A stretch of 14,426 bases of DNA from Sphingobacteriia bacterium (GTDB lineage Bacteria; Bacteroidota; Bacteroidia; Chitinophagales; Chitinophagaceae), in contig REAV01000008.1 of NCBI GenBank assembly GCA_004294465.1, forward strand, positions 1 to 14,426. The letters run 5' to 3'. A program made the position numbers and the translations under genes. This document shows, piece by piece, positions 1 through 6,274 of this stretch. Numbering within the stretch: the stretch's first letter is position 1; each line of letters begins with the position of its first letter. The notes under the pieces are model-generated. The model saw only the letters and a program-made list of their open reading frames with translations, searched no databases and was not told the DNA's origin.

Positions 1-61
1 CTTTTTGAGAAAGGGGGCAGCTTACATTCTATTGCTTAATGCGAAAAAACGGTATCAATGA
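1..61 (+). other. Possible 3' tail of an upstream gene
   Basis: Two frames stay open from the left edge. One ends at a TAA at 37-39 (residues LFEKGGSLHSIA). The other ends at a TGA at 59-61, overlapping the anmK start as ATGA (tail ...LLLNAKKRYQ). The four-base overlap would fit an operon with anmK, but the fragment is too short to identify the product or to choose between the frames. No -7 promoter box of the type seen elsewhere in the window lies before anmK, so transcription from further upstream is plausible. Confidence 0.25.
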
Positions 62-1257
62 ATCAATTTGTACAACGATTATTTCAGATAGCTATTAAAG
101 AAGAAAGAAAAATTATTGGGTTAATGAGTGGCACTTCTTTGGATGGATTAGATATTGCTTTATGCGGCATCAAGGGAAGTGGAAGAGACACAGAAATAAG
201 GTTGATTGAATTTACCACTATTCCATTTGATCAGGCTTTTAAAGAAAAAGTAAAAGCTGTTTTTTCGAAAAGAAATGTTGACTTAGAATTGGTTTGTTTA
301 TTAAATCCATGGATTGCAGAACAGCATGCTTTAATGATTAATACTGCATTGCAACAATGGGGCATTGCCAACAAAGAAATAGATATCCTTGCCAGTCATG
401 GACAAACCATTTATCATGCCCCTAAAATTTTACACCATCAATCCGAATATGGAAATGCAACCCTTCAATTAGGAGATGGAGATCATTTGGCAGTTAAAAC
501 AGGCATTATTACACTCAGTGATTTTAGGCAAAAGCATATTGCTGCAGGAGGGGAGGGAGCGCCTTTAGCGGTATATGGAGATTATTTTATTTTTAGTAAA
601 TCAGGAGAGAACAGAATCATGTTGAACATTGGCGGCATCGCTAATTTTACTTATTTATCTGCCGATTTAGATGTTGCAAAAATTTTCAGCACAGATACTG
701 GCCCAGGAAATACCATGATGGACGCCTATGCGCAAAAATATTTCCAAAAAGCCTATGATGAAAATGCAGCCATTGCAAAACAAGGAATAGTGAATGCCCA
801 ATTATTGGCTTCTTTGAAATCAGATTCCTTTTTTGATAAATCCTTTCCAAAAACAACAGGTCCGGAATTATTCAATCTCGATTATTTACAAACGGCTTTA
901 GAAAAATCAGGCACCAATTCACTAAGTCATTTTGATGTAATGGCAACCTTGAACCAATTCAGCGCCGATACTATTGTAACGGCCATCAAAGCATCTTTAG
1001 ATGTCGAAAGCCAATATGTAGTATACAGCAGTGGAGGCGGAATGCACAATCCTCTTTTAATGGAAACCATTCAAACTCAACTACCTGCATGCAGCTATTT
1101 TACTACAAAGGACCTGGATATTAGCCCTGATGCAAAAGAAGCGGTCTTATTTGCCATTTTGGCCAATGAATGTATAGCTGGTGGTAATACCCCAATTGGC
1201 GGCGGAAACAAAGACATTCCTGCAGTATCCATGGGAAAAATTAGTTTCCCAGGATAA
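58..1257 (+). CDS. anmK: Anhydro-N-acetylmuramic acid kinase AnmK
   Basis: AnmK phosphorylates 1,6-anhydro-N-acetylmuramic acid while opening its anhydro ring. This gives MurNAc-6-phosphate in cytoplasmic recycling of peptidoglycan turnover products. The 399-residue protein has the family landmarks in order: the ATP-binding GLMSGTSLDGLDI (residues 21-33), SHGQTIYH (113-120), SDFRQ (154-158) with the presumed catalytic Asp155, AAGGEGAPL (162-170), NIGGIANF (190-197), DTGPGNTMMD (213-222), the adenosine-side SSGGGMHN (324-331) and DAKEAVLFA (358-366). Its length matches Bacteroidota homologues, which are slightly longer than the ~370-residue enterobacterial enzyme because of an N-terminal extension. 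The ATG at 58 is kept because that extension (FVQRLFQIA...) is usual in this phylum. It converges on a minus-strand gene 15 bases downstream. No muramic-6-phosphate etherase gene is visible in the window. Confidence 0.96.
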   Translation: MNQFVQRLFQIAIKEERKIIGLMSGTSLDGLDIALCGIKGSGRDTEIRLIEFTTIPFDQAFKEKVKAVFSKRNVDLELVCLLNPWIAEQHALMINTALQQWGIANKEIDILASHGQTIYHAPKILHHQSEYGNATLQLGDGDHLAVKTGIITLSDFRQKHIAAGGEGAPLAVYGDYFIFSKSGENRIMLNIGGIANFTYLSADLDVAKIFSTDTGPGNTMMDAYAQKYFQKAYDENAAIAKQGIVNAQLLASLKSDSFFDKSFPKTTGPELFNLDYLQTALEKSGTNSLSHFDVMATLNQFSADTIVTAIKASLDVESQYVVYSSGGGMHNPLLMETIQTQLPACSYFTTKDLDISPDAKEAVLFAILANECIAGGNTPIGGGNKDIPAVSMGKISFPG

Positions 1258-1272
1258 ATGCCATCTGCAAAC

Positions 1273-1620
1273 TTATTTTCTTATTCTAGATGCAATACTT
1301 ACTTCGCCATCGGTTGTTATTTCTAAATAAATACTTTCTTTTACCGAAAACATCGAAATAAAATATTTCTTCTCTCCGTAAACATCTGTAAACTCAATGC
1401 ATTCTTTTAATGAATAAGTGGGGAAGGTATATTTGCTCGTAATTACATAAATAGCATCTTTAGGTAATTTGTCGAAATCAAAATTAGTAGATGTACCAAT
1501 GATTTCCCCTTGCTTGTAATATACTTTTTCACTGTTTCTTTCGTCACGTTTAACCGATGCATTTGCAAAGCTGTTAAAAGACAAAATTAATGCTGCTGCT
1601 GCGATGATAACTTTTTTCAT
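1273..1620 (-). CDS. Small secreted PepSY-like protein
   Basis: This is a 115-residue protein with a clear Sec signal peptide: MKK, then a hydrophobic stretch at residues 4-17, with likely cleavage near FANA-S at 19-22. The mature ~93 residues show the pattern of small PepSY-like / beta-lactamase-inhibitor-like domains that are common as exported proteins in Bacteroidota. A LPKDA-type helix start (52-56) is followed by strand-rich segments: YSLKECIEFTDVYGEKKYF (69-87), then YLEITTDGEVS (97-107). The domain assignment rests on pattern only, since no catalytic motif exists in this family, and no function is claimed. It is a single gene that converges with anmK. No convincing TAnnTTTG box lies upstream, and there is no clear terminator in the 15 bases to anmK. 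A periplasmic or surface location is inferred from the signal peptide. Confidence 0.7.
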   Translation of the reverse strand: MKKVIIAAAALILSFNSFANASVKRDERNSEKVYYKQGEIIGTSTNFDFDKLPKDAIYVITSKYTFPTYSLKECIEFTDVYGEKKYFISMFSVKESIYLEITTDGEVSIASRIRK

Positions 1621-1894
1621 TTTGTTTATTTTTTAATTGGTTATAGTTTCATTTACTTGTCAAAAGTAGATGTTGTATATATCAGACGCAGAACATTGTG
1701 ATAGGTTACATGAAGCATTTGTGTTTGTAGATGAGCGGTAAACATTGGATAAAGTCTCGGTGAATGATTTCTTATGAAATCTAATACAGTAAAGGATTTT
1801 ATTGAAAATTGCTTTACAATGAATGACCACTTCTGGTTGGGATGAAAATTGTTAAAGCCATATTAACGATTGACCAATGGCATGGTATGGACAT
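1621..1894. other. Gene-free spacer
   Basis: About 275 bases separate the PepSY-like gene from the terminator of the deacetylase gene, both on minus. No RNA gene, repeat or long ORF is seen. The only open frame that looks slightly protein-like is a 23-codon ORF on + at 1774-1845, with no promoter or leader that would support it. The part nearest 1621 must contain the promoter and leader of the minus-strand secreted protein, but I could not place a box there. Confidence 0.5.
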
Positions 1895-1926
1895 AAAAAA
1901 AGACATTGTTTAATGCAATGTCTTTT
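1895..1926 (-). terminator. Rho-independent terminator of the deacetylase gene
   Basis: A perfect 11-base-pair stem, AAAAGACATTG (1898-1908) with CAATGTCTTTT (1916-1926), encloses a 7-base loop. Read on the minus strand, it is followed by seven T residues (the A run at 1895-1901). It lies about 25 bases after the stop codon of the deacetylase gene, so it should end that transcript. On the plus strand the T run is short, so plus-strand activity would be weaker. Confidence 0.85.
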
Positions 1927-1950
1927 AAAAAATTAGCAGGTAGGTATTAA

Positions 1951-2790
1951 TTACTTGTTTTGAACACTAGGATAATGGTCGATTGTTTCAAAAGCATTGC
2001 GTTTGTCTTCTTTTAATAATTGAATAAATCTTCTTAATGAATCAATATGTGCTCCATTTTGAAACATTCTATCATGTGCAAGAATAACAATTGAATTCTC
2101 TCTTTCGGTATAGCCCGATTCAAATTTGTCGTTGATTAGTTTGACTAGTTCAGTAGGGCTTTGCTTTGGGGTACTACCTTTAACAAACTGCCATTCAATA
2201 TCCCAGCCAATGATTTTATATCCCAATGAATCTAATCGCTTTGCTACCATTTCAGATGATTTTGGCCCATGTACTTCCCCATTTGCAGCCCAAGTATTTC
2301 TGCCTGGCATACGAATGATTTTTACTGGAATATTCATGGCTTTCTCTGCCCTTAAAAAATCGGCCACTGCAGTATCTATATGGGTATAGAAATAATTGTA
2401 ATTGTCTCTAAAAGCGTGTGAATAGCTATGATTGGCTAATAAAAATTGAGGATAAGCATTTCTAATTGAATCGATGGTTCTTTTTCTTCTTGGCTCTATA
2501 CCGTGGTGCATTCCCACGGCAAAAAAAGTGGCTTTTACGCCTTCTTCCTCAAAAATCCGTTTACAAATGGTAGTTCCAGGAGGTTGTGGAGAGTCATCCC
2601 AGGTTAAATAGATATATCTTTTAGAACTGTCGTATTTCATTGGTGTTCCGGGAACCAATTTTGTAACAACAGGAGTTGTAGTAGAATCAGCACTTGTTTT
2701 ACTATCTTTTCCGCCATTACAAGCCGAAATACCCATAATTAAGCAGGATAAAATCAGAAAACCGTTGTTTTTTGTCAAATCTTGATACAT
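1951..2790 (-). CDS. Polysaccharide deacetylase (NodB domain) lipoprotein
   Basis: This is a 279-residue envelope lipoprotein. A hydrophobic signal (residues 11-23) ends in the lipobox ISAC with acceptor Cys24. A Ser/Thr-rich linker (~30-45) follows, then a NodB domain of carbohydrate esterase family 4, which removes N-acetyl groups from polysaccharides such as peptidoglycan or chitin. Catalytic motifs are visible: TWDDSP (63-68, motif 1, with the metal-binding Asp), HSYSH (121-125, motif 2, two His ligands), RMPGR (160-164, motif 3) and LAHD (237-240, motif 5 His). TWDD in place of the common TFDD is a mild variant. KD shortly after Cys24 resembles the lipoprotein surface-export signal of Bacteroidota, but this is weak. 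The substrate is not determined by the sequence. The gene is monocistronic, with a TACCTTTG box upstream and a strong terminator downstream. The nearby anmK also concerns wall material, but it is not co-transcribed. Confidence 0.9.
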   Translation of the reverse strand: MYQDLTKNNGFLILSCLIMGISACNGGKDSKTSADSTTTPVVTKLVPGTPMKYDSSKRYIYLTWDDSPQPPGTTICKRIFEEEGVKATFFAVGMHHGIEPRRKRTIDSIRNAYPQFLLANHSYSHAFRDNYNYFYTHIDTAVADFLRAEKAMNIPVKIIRMPGRNTWAANGEVHGPKSSEMVAKRLDSLGYKIIGWDIEWQFVKGSTPKQSPTELVKLINDKFESGYTERENSIVILAHDRMFQNGAHIDSLRRFIQLLKEDKRNAFETIDHYPSVQNK

Positions 2791-2803
2791 TAGTTGTTTT
2801 TTT

Positions 2804-2811
2804 CAAAGGTA
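2804..2811 (-). promoter_or_regulatory. -7 promoter box of the deacetylase gene
   Basis: The minus strand reads TACCTTTG here, a perfect match to the Bacteroidota -7 consensus TAnnTTTG. It ends 13 bases before the start codon, which implies a leader of about 7 nt. No clean TTG stands at the usual -33 distance. Confidence 0.6.
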
Positions 2812-2933
2812 ATTCGGGAAAAAGCTAATTGGTTGATTAATTGGTAGATGTGGAAAAAACGATTGAATTTTTGCTACAAGGCATTATTTATTAAAGAATG
2901 TGAAGAAATATTGAAAAAAAATAAGTTTTAGGC

Positions 2934-2963
2934 TTGTTAGTTTGCTTCATTTGCTTACCTTTG
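2934..2963 (+). promoter_or_regulatory. Promoter of the rpmB operon (TTG-N19-TACCTTTG)
   Basis: TTG at 2934-2936 and TACCTTTG at 2956-2963 are separated by exactly 19 bases. This is the canonical spacing for the Bacteroidota primary sigma factor (-33 TTG, -7 TAnnTTTG). Transcription is expected to begin near 2969, giving a leader of roughly 27 nt before the rpmB ATG at 2996. It is the best promoter in the window. Confidence 0.85.
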
Positions 2964-2995
2964 CCGTCCGAAAAAATCGGAAAAAATCATTAGTC

Positions 2996-3232
2996 ATGGC
3001 AAGAGTATGTCAGGTAACAGGTAAAAAACCAATTGTAGGTAACAGTGTTTCTCACTCAAACATCAAGACCAAGCGCCGTTTTCTACCCAATTTACAGAAA
3101 AAACGTTTCTTTTTTGCTGAAGAAGATCGTTGGGTATCATTGAAAGTATCTACTGATGCTCTCAGAACAATTAATAAAAATGGTTTGAGCACAGTAATCA
3201 AGCAATTGAGAGCTGACGGAGTGAAGATCTAA
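2996..3232 (+). CDS. rpmB: Large-subunit ribosomal protein bL28
   Basis: This 78-residue protein starts [12 protein letters not shown], has [14 protein letters not shown] in the basic core, and ends with a helix ([13 protein letters not shown]), the standard bL28 layout. bL28 binds 23S rRNA near the exit (E) site in the 50S subunit. The frame is open further upstream, from a TTG at 2942. That start is rejected because it would lie within the promoter spacer and because the family begins at MARVC. There is no SD sequence before the ATG, as expected in Bacteroidota. It is the first gene of the cluster with rpmG (27-base gap) and the DUF4295 gene. Confidence 0.97.
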   Translation: MARVCQVTGKKPIVGNSVSHSNIKTKRRFLPNLQKKRFFFAEEDRWVSLKVSTDALRTINKNGLSTVIKQLRADGVKI

Positions 3233-3259
3233 TTAAACACAAGAAAATTAGCTAATAAA

Positions 3260-3442
3260 ATGGCAAAGAAAGGTAACAGGGTTCAAGTAATACTTGAGTG
3301 CACAGAGCACAAAACCAGTGGTTTAGCAGGTACAAGTCGCTATATTACCACCAAGAATAAGAAAAATACGCCTGAGCGTATCGAGTTGAAGAAATTCAAC
3401 CCATTAATGAAAAAAGTAACCGTTCATAAAGAAATCAAATAG
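3260..3442 (+). CDS. rpmG: Large-subunit ribosomal protein bL33
   Basis: This is a 60-residue bL33, an E-site-proximal 50S protein. Typical segments are [38 protein letters not shown] and the terminal [10 protein letters not shown]. The zinc-binding form carries two CxxC pairs. Here only one Cys (C14) is present and the CxxC pairs are missing, so this is the zinc-independent form. It lies 27 bases after rpmB and 2 bases before the DUF4295 gene, which indicates one transcript. Confidence 0.97.
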   Translation: MAKKGNRVQVILECTEHKTSGLAGTSRYITTKNKKNTPERIELKKFNPLMKKVTVHKEIK

Positions 3443-3444
3443 TC

Positions 3445-3618
3445 ATGGCAAAAGCAGCTAAAACCGCGATTAAAACCAAAGACCAGAAAGCAGCAGCCGA
3501 GGCTAAAAACTGGACTAAAGTAATTAAGGCCGTACGCAGTCCTAAATCAGGTGCGTATACTTTTAAAGAAGCAATCATACACAAGGATAAAATAAAGGAC
3601 TTTTTGTCTAGTAAATAG
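3445..3618 (+). CDS. DUF4295 family small basic protein (ribosome-linked)
   Basis: This 57-codon gene begins MAKAAKTAIKTKDQKAAAEA and ends FKEAIIHKDKIKDFLSSK. It is very rich in Lys and Ala, with a single Trp in KNWTKVIKAVRSPKSG (21-36). Sequence and position (2 bases after rpmG, before ftsY) match DUF4295, a ~50-residue family found in Bacteroidota directly behind rpmG. Its charge and its place in a ribosomal operon suggest an rRNA-bound protein. A Bacteroidota-specific 50S protein called bL38 has been described from a Flavobacterium ribosome structure, and DUF4295 may be that protein, but I cannot confirm the correspondence from sequence alone. The two-base gap suggests coupled translation with rpmG. 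Confidence 0.9.
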   Translation: MAKAAKTAIKTKDQKAAAEAKNWTKVIKAVRSPKSGAYTFKEAIIHKDKIKDFLSSK

Positions 3619-3638
3619 TTCTTTGTATCAACGTACAG

Positions 3639-3672
3639 AAAAGCTTCCTTCTCAACAGTAGGAGGCTTTTTC
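3639..3672 (+). terminator. Terminator after the rpmB-rpmG-DUF4295 operon
   Basis: The stem pairs AAAGCTTCCT (3640-3649) with AGGAGGCTTT (3660-3669) through one G-U wobble around a ~10-base loop. It is followed by TT and then CTATTTT. It lies 20 bases past the DUF4295 stop and 25 bases before ftsY, so ftsY is either reached by partial readthrough or has its own promoter. Confidence 0.8.
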
Positions 3673-3696
3673 TATTTTATTATTCAATCATTTACC

Positions 3697-4659
3697 ATGG
3701 GTTTCTTCGACAAATTATTTGGGAAAAAAGACAAAGAAAGTCTAGATCAGGGTTTGCAAAAAACCAAAGAAGGGTTTCTTTCTAAGATCACCAAAGCTAT
3801 TGCTGGTAAATCTTCTATTGATGAAGAAGTATTAGACAATTTGGAGGAAGCCTTGATTGGAGCAGATGTTGGCGTTACTACAACTTTGCAGATTATTGAA
3901 CAAATAGGAAAAAGGGTAAAAGAAAATAAGTATCTGAATACTAATGAGTTGAATGGCTTACTTCAACAAGAAATTGCATCAATATTAGTTGATGCCCCCG
4001 ATCAATCCCTCCATGGATTTACCCTTCCTGAAGGTAAAAAACCTTATGTTATTTTGGTGGTAGGCGTGAATGGTGTGGGAAAAACAACGACCATTGGCAA
4101 GTTAGCTGCTCGATTTAAAGCTGCAGGTAATCAAGTTATTTTAGGGGCCGCGGACACTTTCAGAGCTGCAGCTGTGGATCAGTTAACTATCTGGAGTGAA
4201 AGGGTGGGTGTTCCCATAGTTAAACAAGCCATGGGTTCAGACCCAAGTGCAGTTGCATACGATACGGTAGCGAGTGCCGTTGCCAAAAATGCCGATATAG
4301 TGATCATCGATACAGCAGGCCGTTTGCACAATAAAGCGCATTTAATGGATGAACTGAATAAAATTAAAAGAGTCATTCAGAAAATCATTCCCGATGGACC
4401 ACACGAAGTATTGTTGGTTTTAGATGGATCAACCGGGCAGAATGCAATTGAACAAGCCAGACAATTCACAGCAACTACCGAGGTTTCAGCCTTAGCCATT
4501 ACTAAATTGGATGGAACTGCAAAAGGAGGAGTGGTTTTAGCTATTTCTCATCAATTTAAGATTCCAGTCAAATACATTGGGGTTGGAGAAAAAGTAGAAG
4601 ATCTATTGGTGTTTGATAAGAATGAATTTGTAAAAACTTTATTTGAGTTATCCAATTAA
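3697..4659 (+). CDS. ftsY: Signal recognition particle receptor FtsY
   Basis: FtsY is the SRP receptor GTPase. It docks ribosome-nascent-chain-SRP complexes at the inner membrane for co-translational insertion. The 320-residue protein is the short form, without the long acidic A domain. A basic, amphipathic N-terminus (MGFFDKLFGKKDK) and the helical N domain (~20-105) precede the NG GTPase domain. Motifs are G1 GVNGVGKTT (123-131), DTFRAAAVDQL (153-163), G3 DTAGR (205-209), DGSTGQNA (243-250), G4 TKLDG (269-273) and the closing GVGEKVEDL (295-303). The order rpmB-rpmG-DUF4295-ftsY is conserved in Bacteroidota. The downstream rimO often seen in Bacteroides is replaced here by a secreted protein gene. 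The start is supported by the MGFFDKLF motif typical of these homologues. Confidence 0.97.
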   Translation: MGFFDKLFGKKDKESLDQGLQKTKEGFLSKITKAIAGKSSIDEEVLDNLEEALIGADVGVTTTLQIIEQIGKRVKENKYLNTNELNGLLQQEIASILVDAPDQSLHGFTLPEGKKPYVILVVGVNGVGKTTTIGKLAARFKAAGNQVILGAADTFRAAAVDQLTIWSERVGVPIVKQAMGSDPSAVAYDTVASAVAKNADIVIIDTAGRLHNKAHLMDELNKIKRVIQKIIPDGPHEVLLVLDGSTGQNAIEQARQFTATTEVSALAITKLDGTAKGGVVLAISHQFKIPVKYIGVGEKVEDLLVFDKNEFVKTLFELSN

Positions 4660-4671
4660 TTTTTATCTTTC
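4643..4671 (+). promoter_or_regulatory. Promoter of the 135-residue secreted protein gene
   Basis: TTG at 4643-4645, inside the end of ftsY, and TATCTTTC at 4664-4671 are 18 bases apart. The -7 box differs from TAnnTTTG only in its last base. Predicted transcription begins ~10 bases before the ATG at 4687. Confidence 0.55.
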
Positions 4672-4686
4672 TAAAAAATTTAAGAG

Positions 4687-5094
4687 ATGAAAAAAATTAT
4701 TTTATCAGCTGCTATTTTATTTTTGGCTGCAAGCAGTCAGGCCCAATTAGGCGGATTAGTTGACAAAGCAACCAAAACAGCAACAGCTGCTGGTTTTGAC
4801 GTAAACAAATTAACAAGTGGAATCATGGGTAAATTAGGCCCAACACTTAAATTAAGCAGTGCACAACAAACTCAGGTAACTGATATTGTAAGTGGATTTT
4901 TAACCAAGAAGTCTGATATTGTTCCTTTGGCAGCAAGTAATCCTACAGAATATGCTAAGAAACAATCTGGATTATTCAGTGGCTTACAATCAAAATTAGG
5001 GGGTGTATTGGCGAAAGACCAAATGTCTAAATTCATGGGAATGAAGCCAGCATCAGCAACAAAATCTGATCCTTTGTCTGCATTATTCTTCTAG
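4687..5094 (+). CDS. Small secreted protein of unknown function
   Basis: This is a 135-residue protein with a Sec signal peptide (residues 1-20, cleavage predicted after SSQA or SSQAQ). The mature part is Ala/Gly/Ser/Lys-rich and appears helical: a first segment LGGLVDKATKTATAAGF (21-37), then LKLSSAQQTQVTDIVSGFL (54-72), a K-rich turn, and YAKKQSGLFSGLQSKLGGVL (89-108). It ends in SALFF. I do not recognise the family. The repeated LSSAQQTQV / LAKDQMSKF pattern (helix, then Gln-rich start, then a Phe anchor) recalls small periplasmic helical proteins such as the LTxxQ type, but the match is too weak to assign. It has its own candidate promoter and a hairpin downstream, so it is probably monocistronic. 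A periplasmic or outer-membrane location is inferred from the signal only. Confidence 0.85.
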   Translation: MKKIILSAAILFLAASSQAQLGGLVDKATKTATAAGFDVNKLTSGIMGKLGPTLKLSSAQQTQVTDIVSGFLTKKSDIVPLAASNPTEYAKKQSGLFSGLQSKLGGVLAKDQMSKFMGMKPASATKSDPLSALFF

Positions 5095-5165
5095 TAACAT
5101 TAGAAAGTATACCGGATGGCCAAGCCACCCCAACCACTTTCAATAAAATTATAATCAATCAAATT

Positions 5166-5214
5166 AAAGGAGGGCTGCCAATCTAATCTTAGATTGCGTG
5201 GTGCTCCTTTTTTT
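5166..5214 (+). terminator. Terminator hairpin after the secreted protein gene
   Basis: Two nested stems are visible. An inner perfect one is CAATCTAATCTTAGATTG (5179-5196; 7 bp with a 4-base loop). An outer one pairs AAAGGAG (5166-5172) with CTCCTTT (5204-5210), with an internal loop between. A run of seven T residues closes it at 5208-5214. It lies about 70 bases after the stop codon of the 135-residue protein. Confidence 0.65.
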
Positions 5215-5258
5215 ATGAATTGTTGCCGACTAGTTATGGTATAACTTGTTTTTATAAG

Positions 5259-5266
5259 TAGGTTTG
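5259..5266 (+). promoter_or_regulatory. -7 box before the isoprenyl synthase gene
   Basis: TAGGTTTG matches TAnnTTTG exactly. It ends only 4 bases before the ATG at 5271, so the transcript would be leaderless or nearly so. At -33 there is TGG (5237-5239, 19 bases upstream) in place of TTG. Confidence 0.5.
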
Positions 5267-5270
5267 TAGC

Positions 5271-6236
5271 ATGCAATCATTCAATCATTTAGTAACCGAT
5301 TTTAACAATCGTTTTGCTGGCAGACATTTTCCAGAAACACCGGCAAGTTTATATGATCCTTGTCAATATTTTTTAGGAATTGGGGGAAAGCGCATTCGAC
5401 CAATTTTGTGTTTGATGGGGAATGAATTATTCGACAATATTCACCAAGATGCATACCAAGTAGCTACTGCCATTGAATTGTTTCACAATTTCACGTTGAT
5501 TCATGATGATATTATGGACAATGCTTCTTTGAGAAGAGGCATGGAAACAGTTCATGTAAAATACAATCCTAGCACAGCTTTGCTAGGAGGAGATGTAATG
5601 ATGATTAAAGCGTATGAATACCTGAATACCATCAACTTAAATCATCTTCATCCCATTTTGCAGTTGTTTAATACAACGGCTAAAGAAGTTTGTGAGGGTC
5701 AGCAATTGGATATGGATTTTGAACAAAGAGAAGAAGTAAGGTTGGATGAATATATTCATATGATTACATTAAAAACTTCTGTATTATTAGCAGGAAGTTT
5801 AAAAATGGGTGCCATTTTAGGGGGAGCTGGTGAAGGCAATTGCAATCATTTATATGAGTTCGGCAAAAACTTGGGCATTGCCTTTCAAATTCAGGATGAT
5901 TATTTAGATGCATTTGGCGATCCGGAAAAATTTGGCAAAGAAGTTGGCGGAGATATCAAACAAAATAAAAAAACATTTTTACTCTTGCATGCACTGGAAG
6001 TTGCTAATGCAGAACAAAAGCAACTATTAAAGAATGTAATGGAAGCAAATCCGGCTGATAAAGTAGCTCAAGTGCTTTCCATTTATAAAGACTGTGGAGT
6101 AGATGAATGGGCCAATACATTGAAGAATCAATATTTAAATATTGCCTTGAAGCATTTAGATGATATCGCTGTTTTAACTAAACGAAAAGCACCGCTGATT
6201 GAATTGGCAGATTATTTAATTCAAAGGGATGTATAA
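5271..6236 (+). CDS. Isoprenyl diphosphate synthase (polyprenyl synthetase family)
   Basis: This is a 321-residue all-helical trans-isoprenyl diphosphate synthase. It condenses isopentenyl diphosphate with allylic diphosphates to make longer prenyl chains for quinones, carotenoids or other lipids. Key motifs are GGKRIRP (38-44, substrate diphosphate binding), the first Asp-rich motif DDIMD (79-83), LRRG (87-90), GQQLDM (143-148) and the second Asp-rich motif DDYLD (209-213). The first motif has no two-residue insertion, and an aromatic residue (F74) sits five positions before it. In characterised enzymes this combination is associated with short-chain products of the C15-C20 range. The product here is therefore inferred to be short-chain, not the C35-C40 quinone tail, but this is uncertain. 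The next Met is at 49, past GGKRIRP, so the ATG at 5271 must be the start. Thirty-eight bases separate it from the permease gene. Confidence 0.93.
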   Translation: MQSFNHLVTDFNNRFAGRHFPETPASLYDPCQYFLGIGGKRIRPILCLMGNELFDNIHQDAYQVATAIELFHNFTLIHDDIMDNASLRRGMETVHVKYNPSTALLGGDVMMIKAYEYLNTINLNHLHPILQLFNTTAKEVCEGQQLDMDFEQREEVRLDEYIHMITLKTSVLLAGSLKMGAILGGAGEGNCNHLYEFGKNLGIAFQIQDDYLDAFGDPEKFGKEVGGDIKQNKKTFLLLHALEVANAEQKQLLKNVMEANPADKVAQVLSIYKDCGVDEWANTLKNQYLNIALKHLDDIAVLTKRKAPLIELADYLIQRDV

Positions 6237-6248
6237 TTAAGAGTTTCC

Positions 6249-6256
6249 TATCTTTC
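6249..6256 (+). promoter_or_regulatory. Candidate -7 box before the permease gene
   Basis: TATCTTTC (one mismatch to TAnnTTTG) ends 18 bases before the ATG at 6275. The same octamer stands before the secreted protein gene at 4664. No TTG is found at the -33 distance, so an internal promoter here is tentative. Confidence 0.35.
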
Positions 6257-6274
6257 AGCTTCAATTAATTGAAT

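Larger units (their letters stand above)
5100..5276 (-). pseudogene. Possible relic: C-terminus of an outer-membrane barrel protein
   Basis: Read on the minus strand, a 58-codon open frame runs from just inside the next gene's start (its upstream limit is a TGA at 5277-5279) to a TAA at 5100-5102. It has no start codon. Its end reads ESGWGGLAIRYTF followed by stop, preceded by RNLRLDWQPSFNL (about 36 to 24 residues from the end). Alternating polar and aromatic strands with a C-terminal aromatic residue are what the last strands of an outer-membrane beta-barrel look like. It has no body, so if real it is the remnant of a truncated gene. It could also be a chance reading of noncoding DNA: it overlaps a hairpin terminator and a promoter box used on the plus strand. 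Confidence 0.35.

Noticed and set aside
1774..1845. A 23-codon ORF (MKSNTVKDFIENCF...) in the spacer upstream of the PepSY-like gene
   Set aside because: It has no promoter box, no neighbouring partner and no recognisable motif; chance is sufficient.
2126..2389. Plus-strand ORF of 87 codons within the deacetylase gene
   Set aside because: It is antisense to conserved NodB motifs and has no family resemblance.
2942..2995. Upstream extension of rpmB from a TTG codon
   Set aside because: It would place the start inside the TTG-N19-TACCTTTG promoter, and bL28 proteins begin at MARVC.
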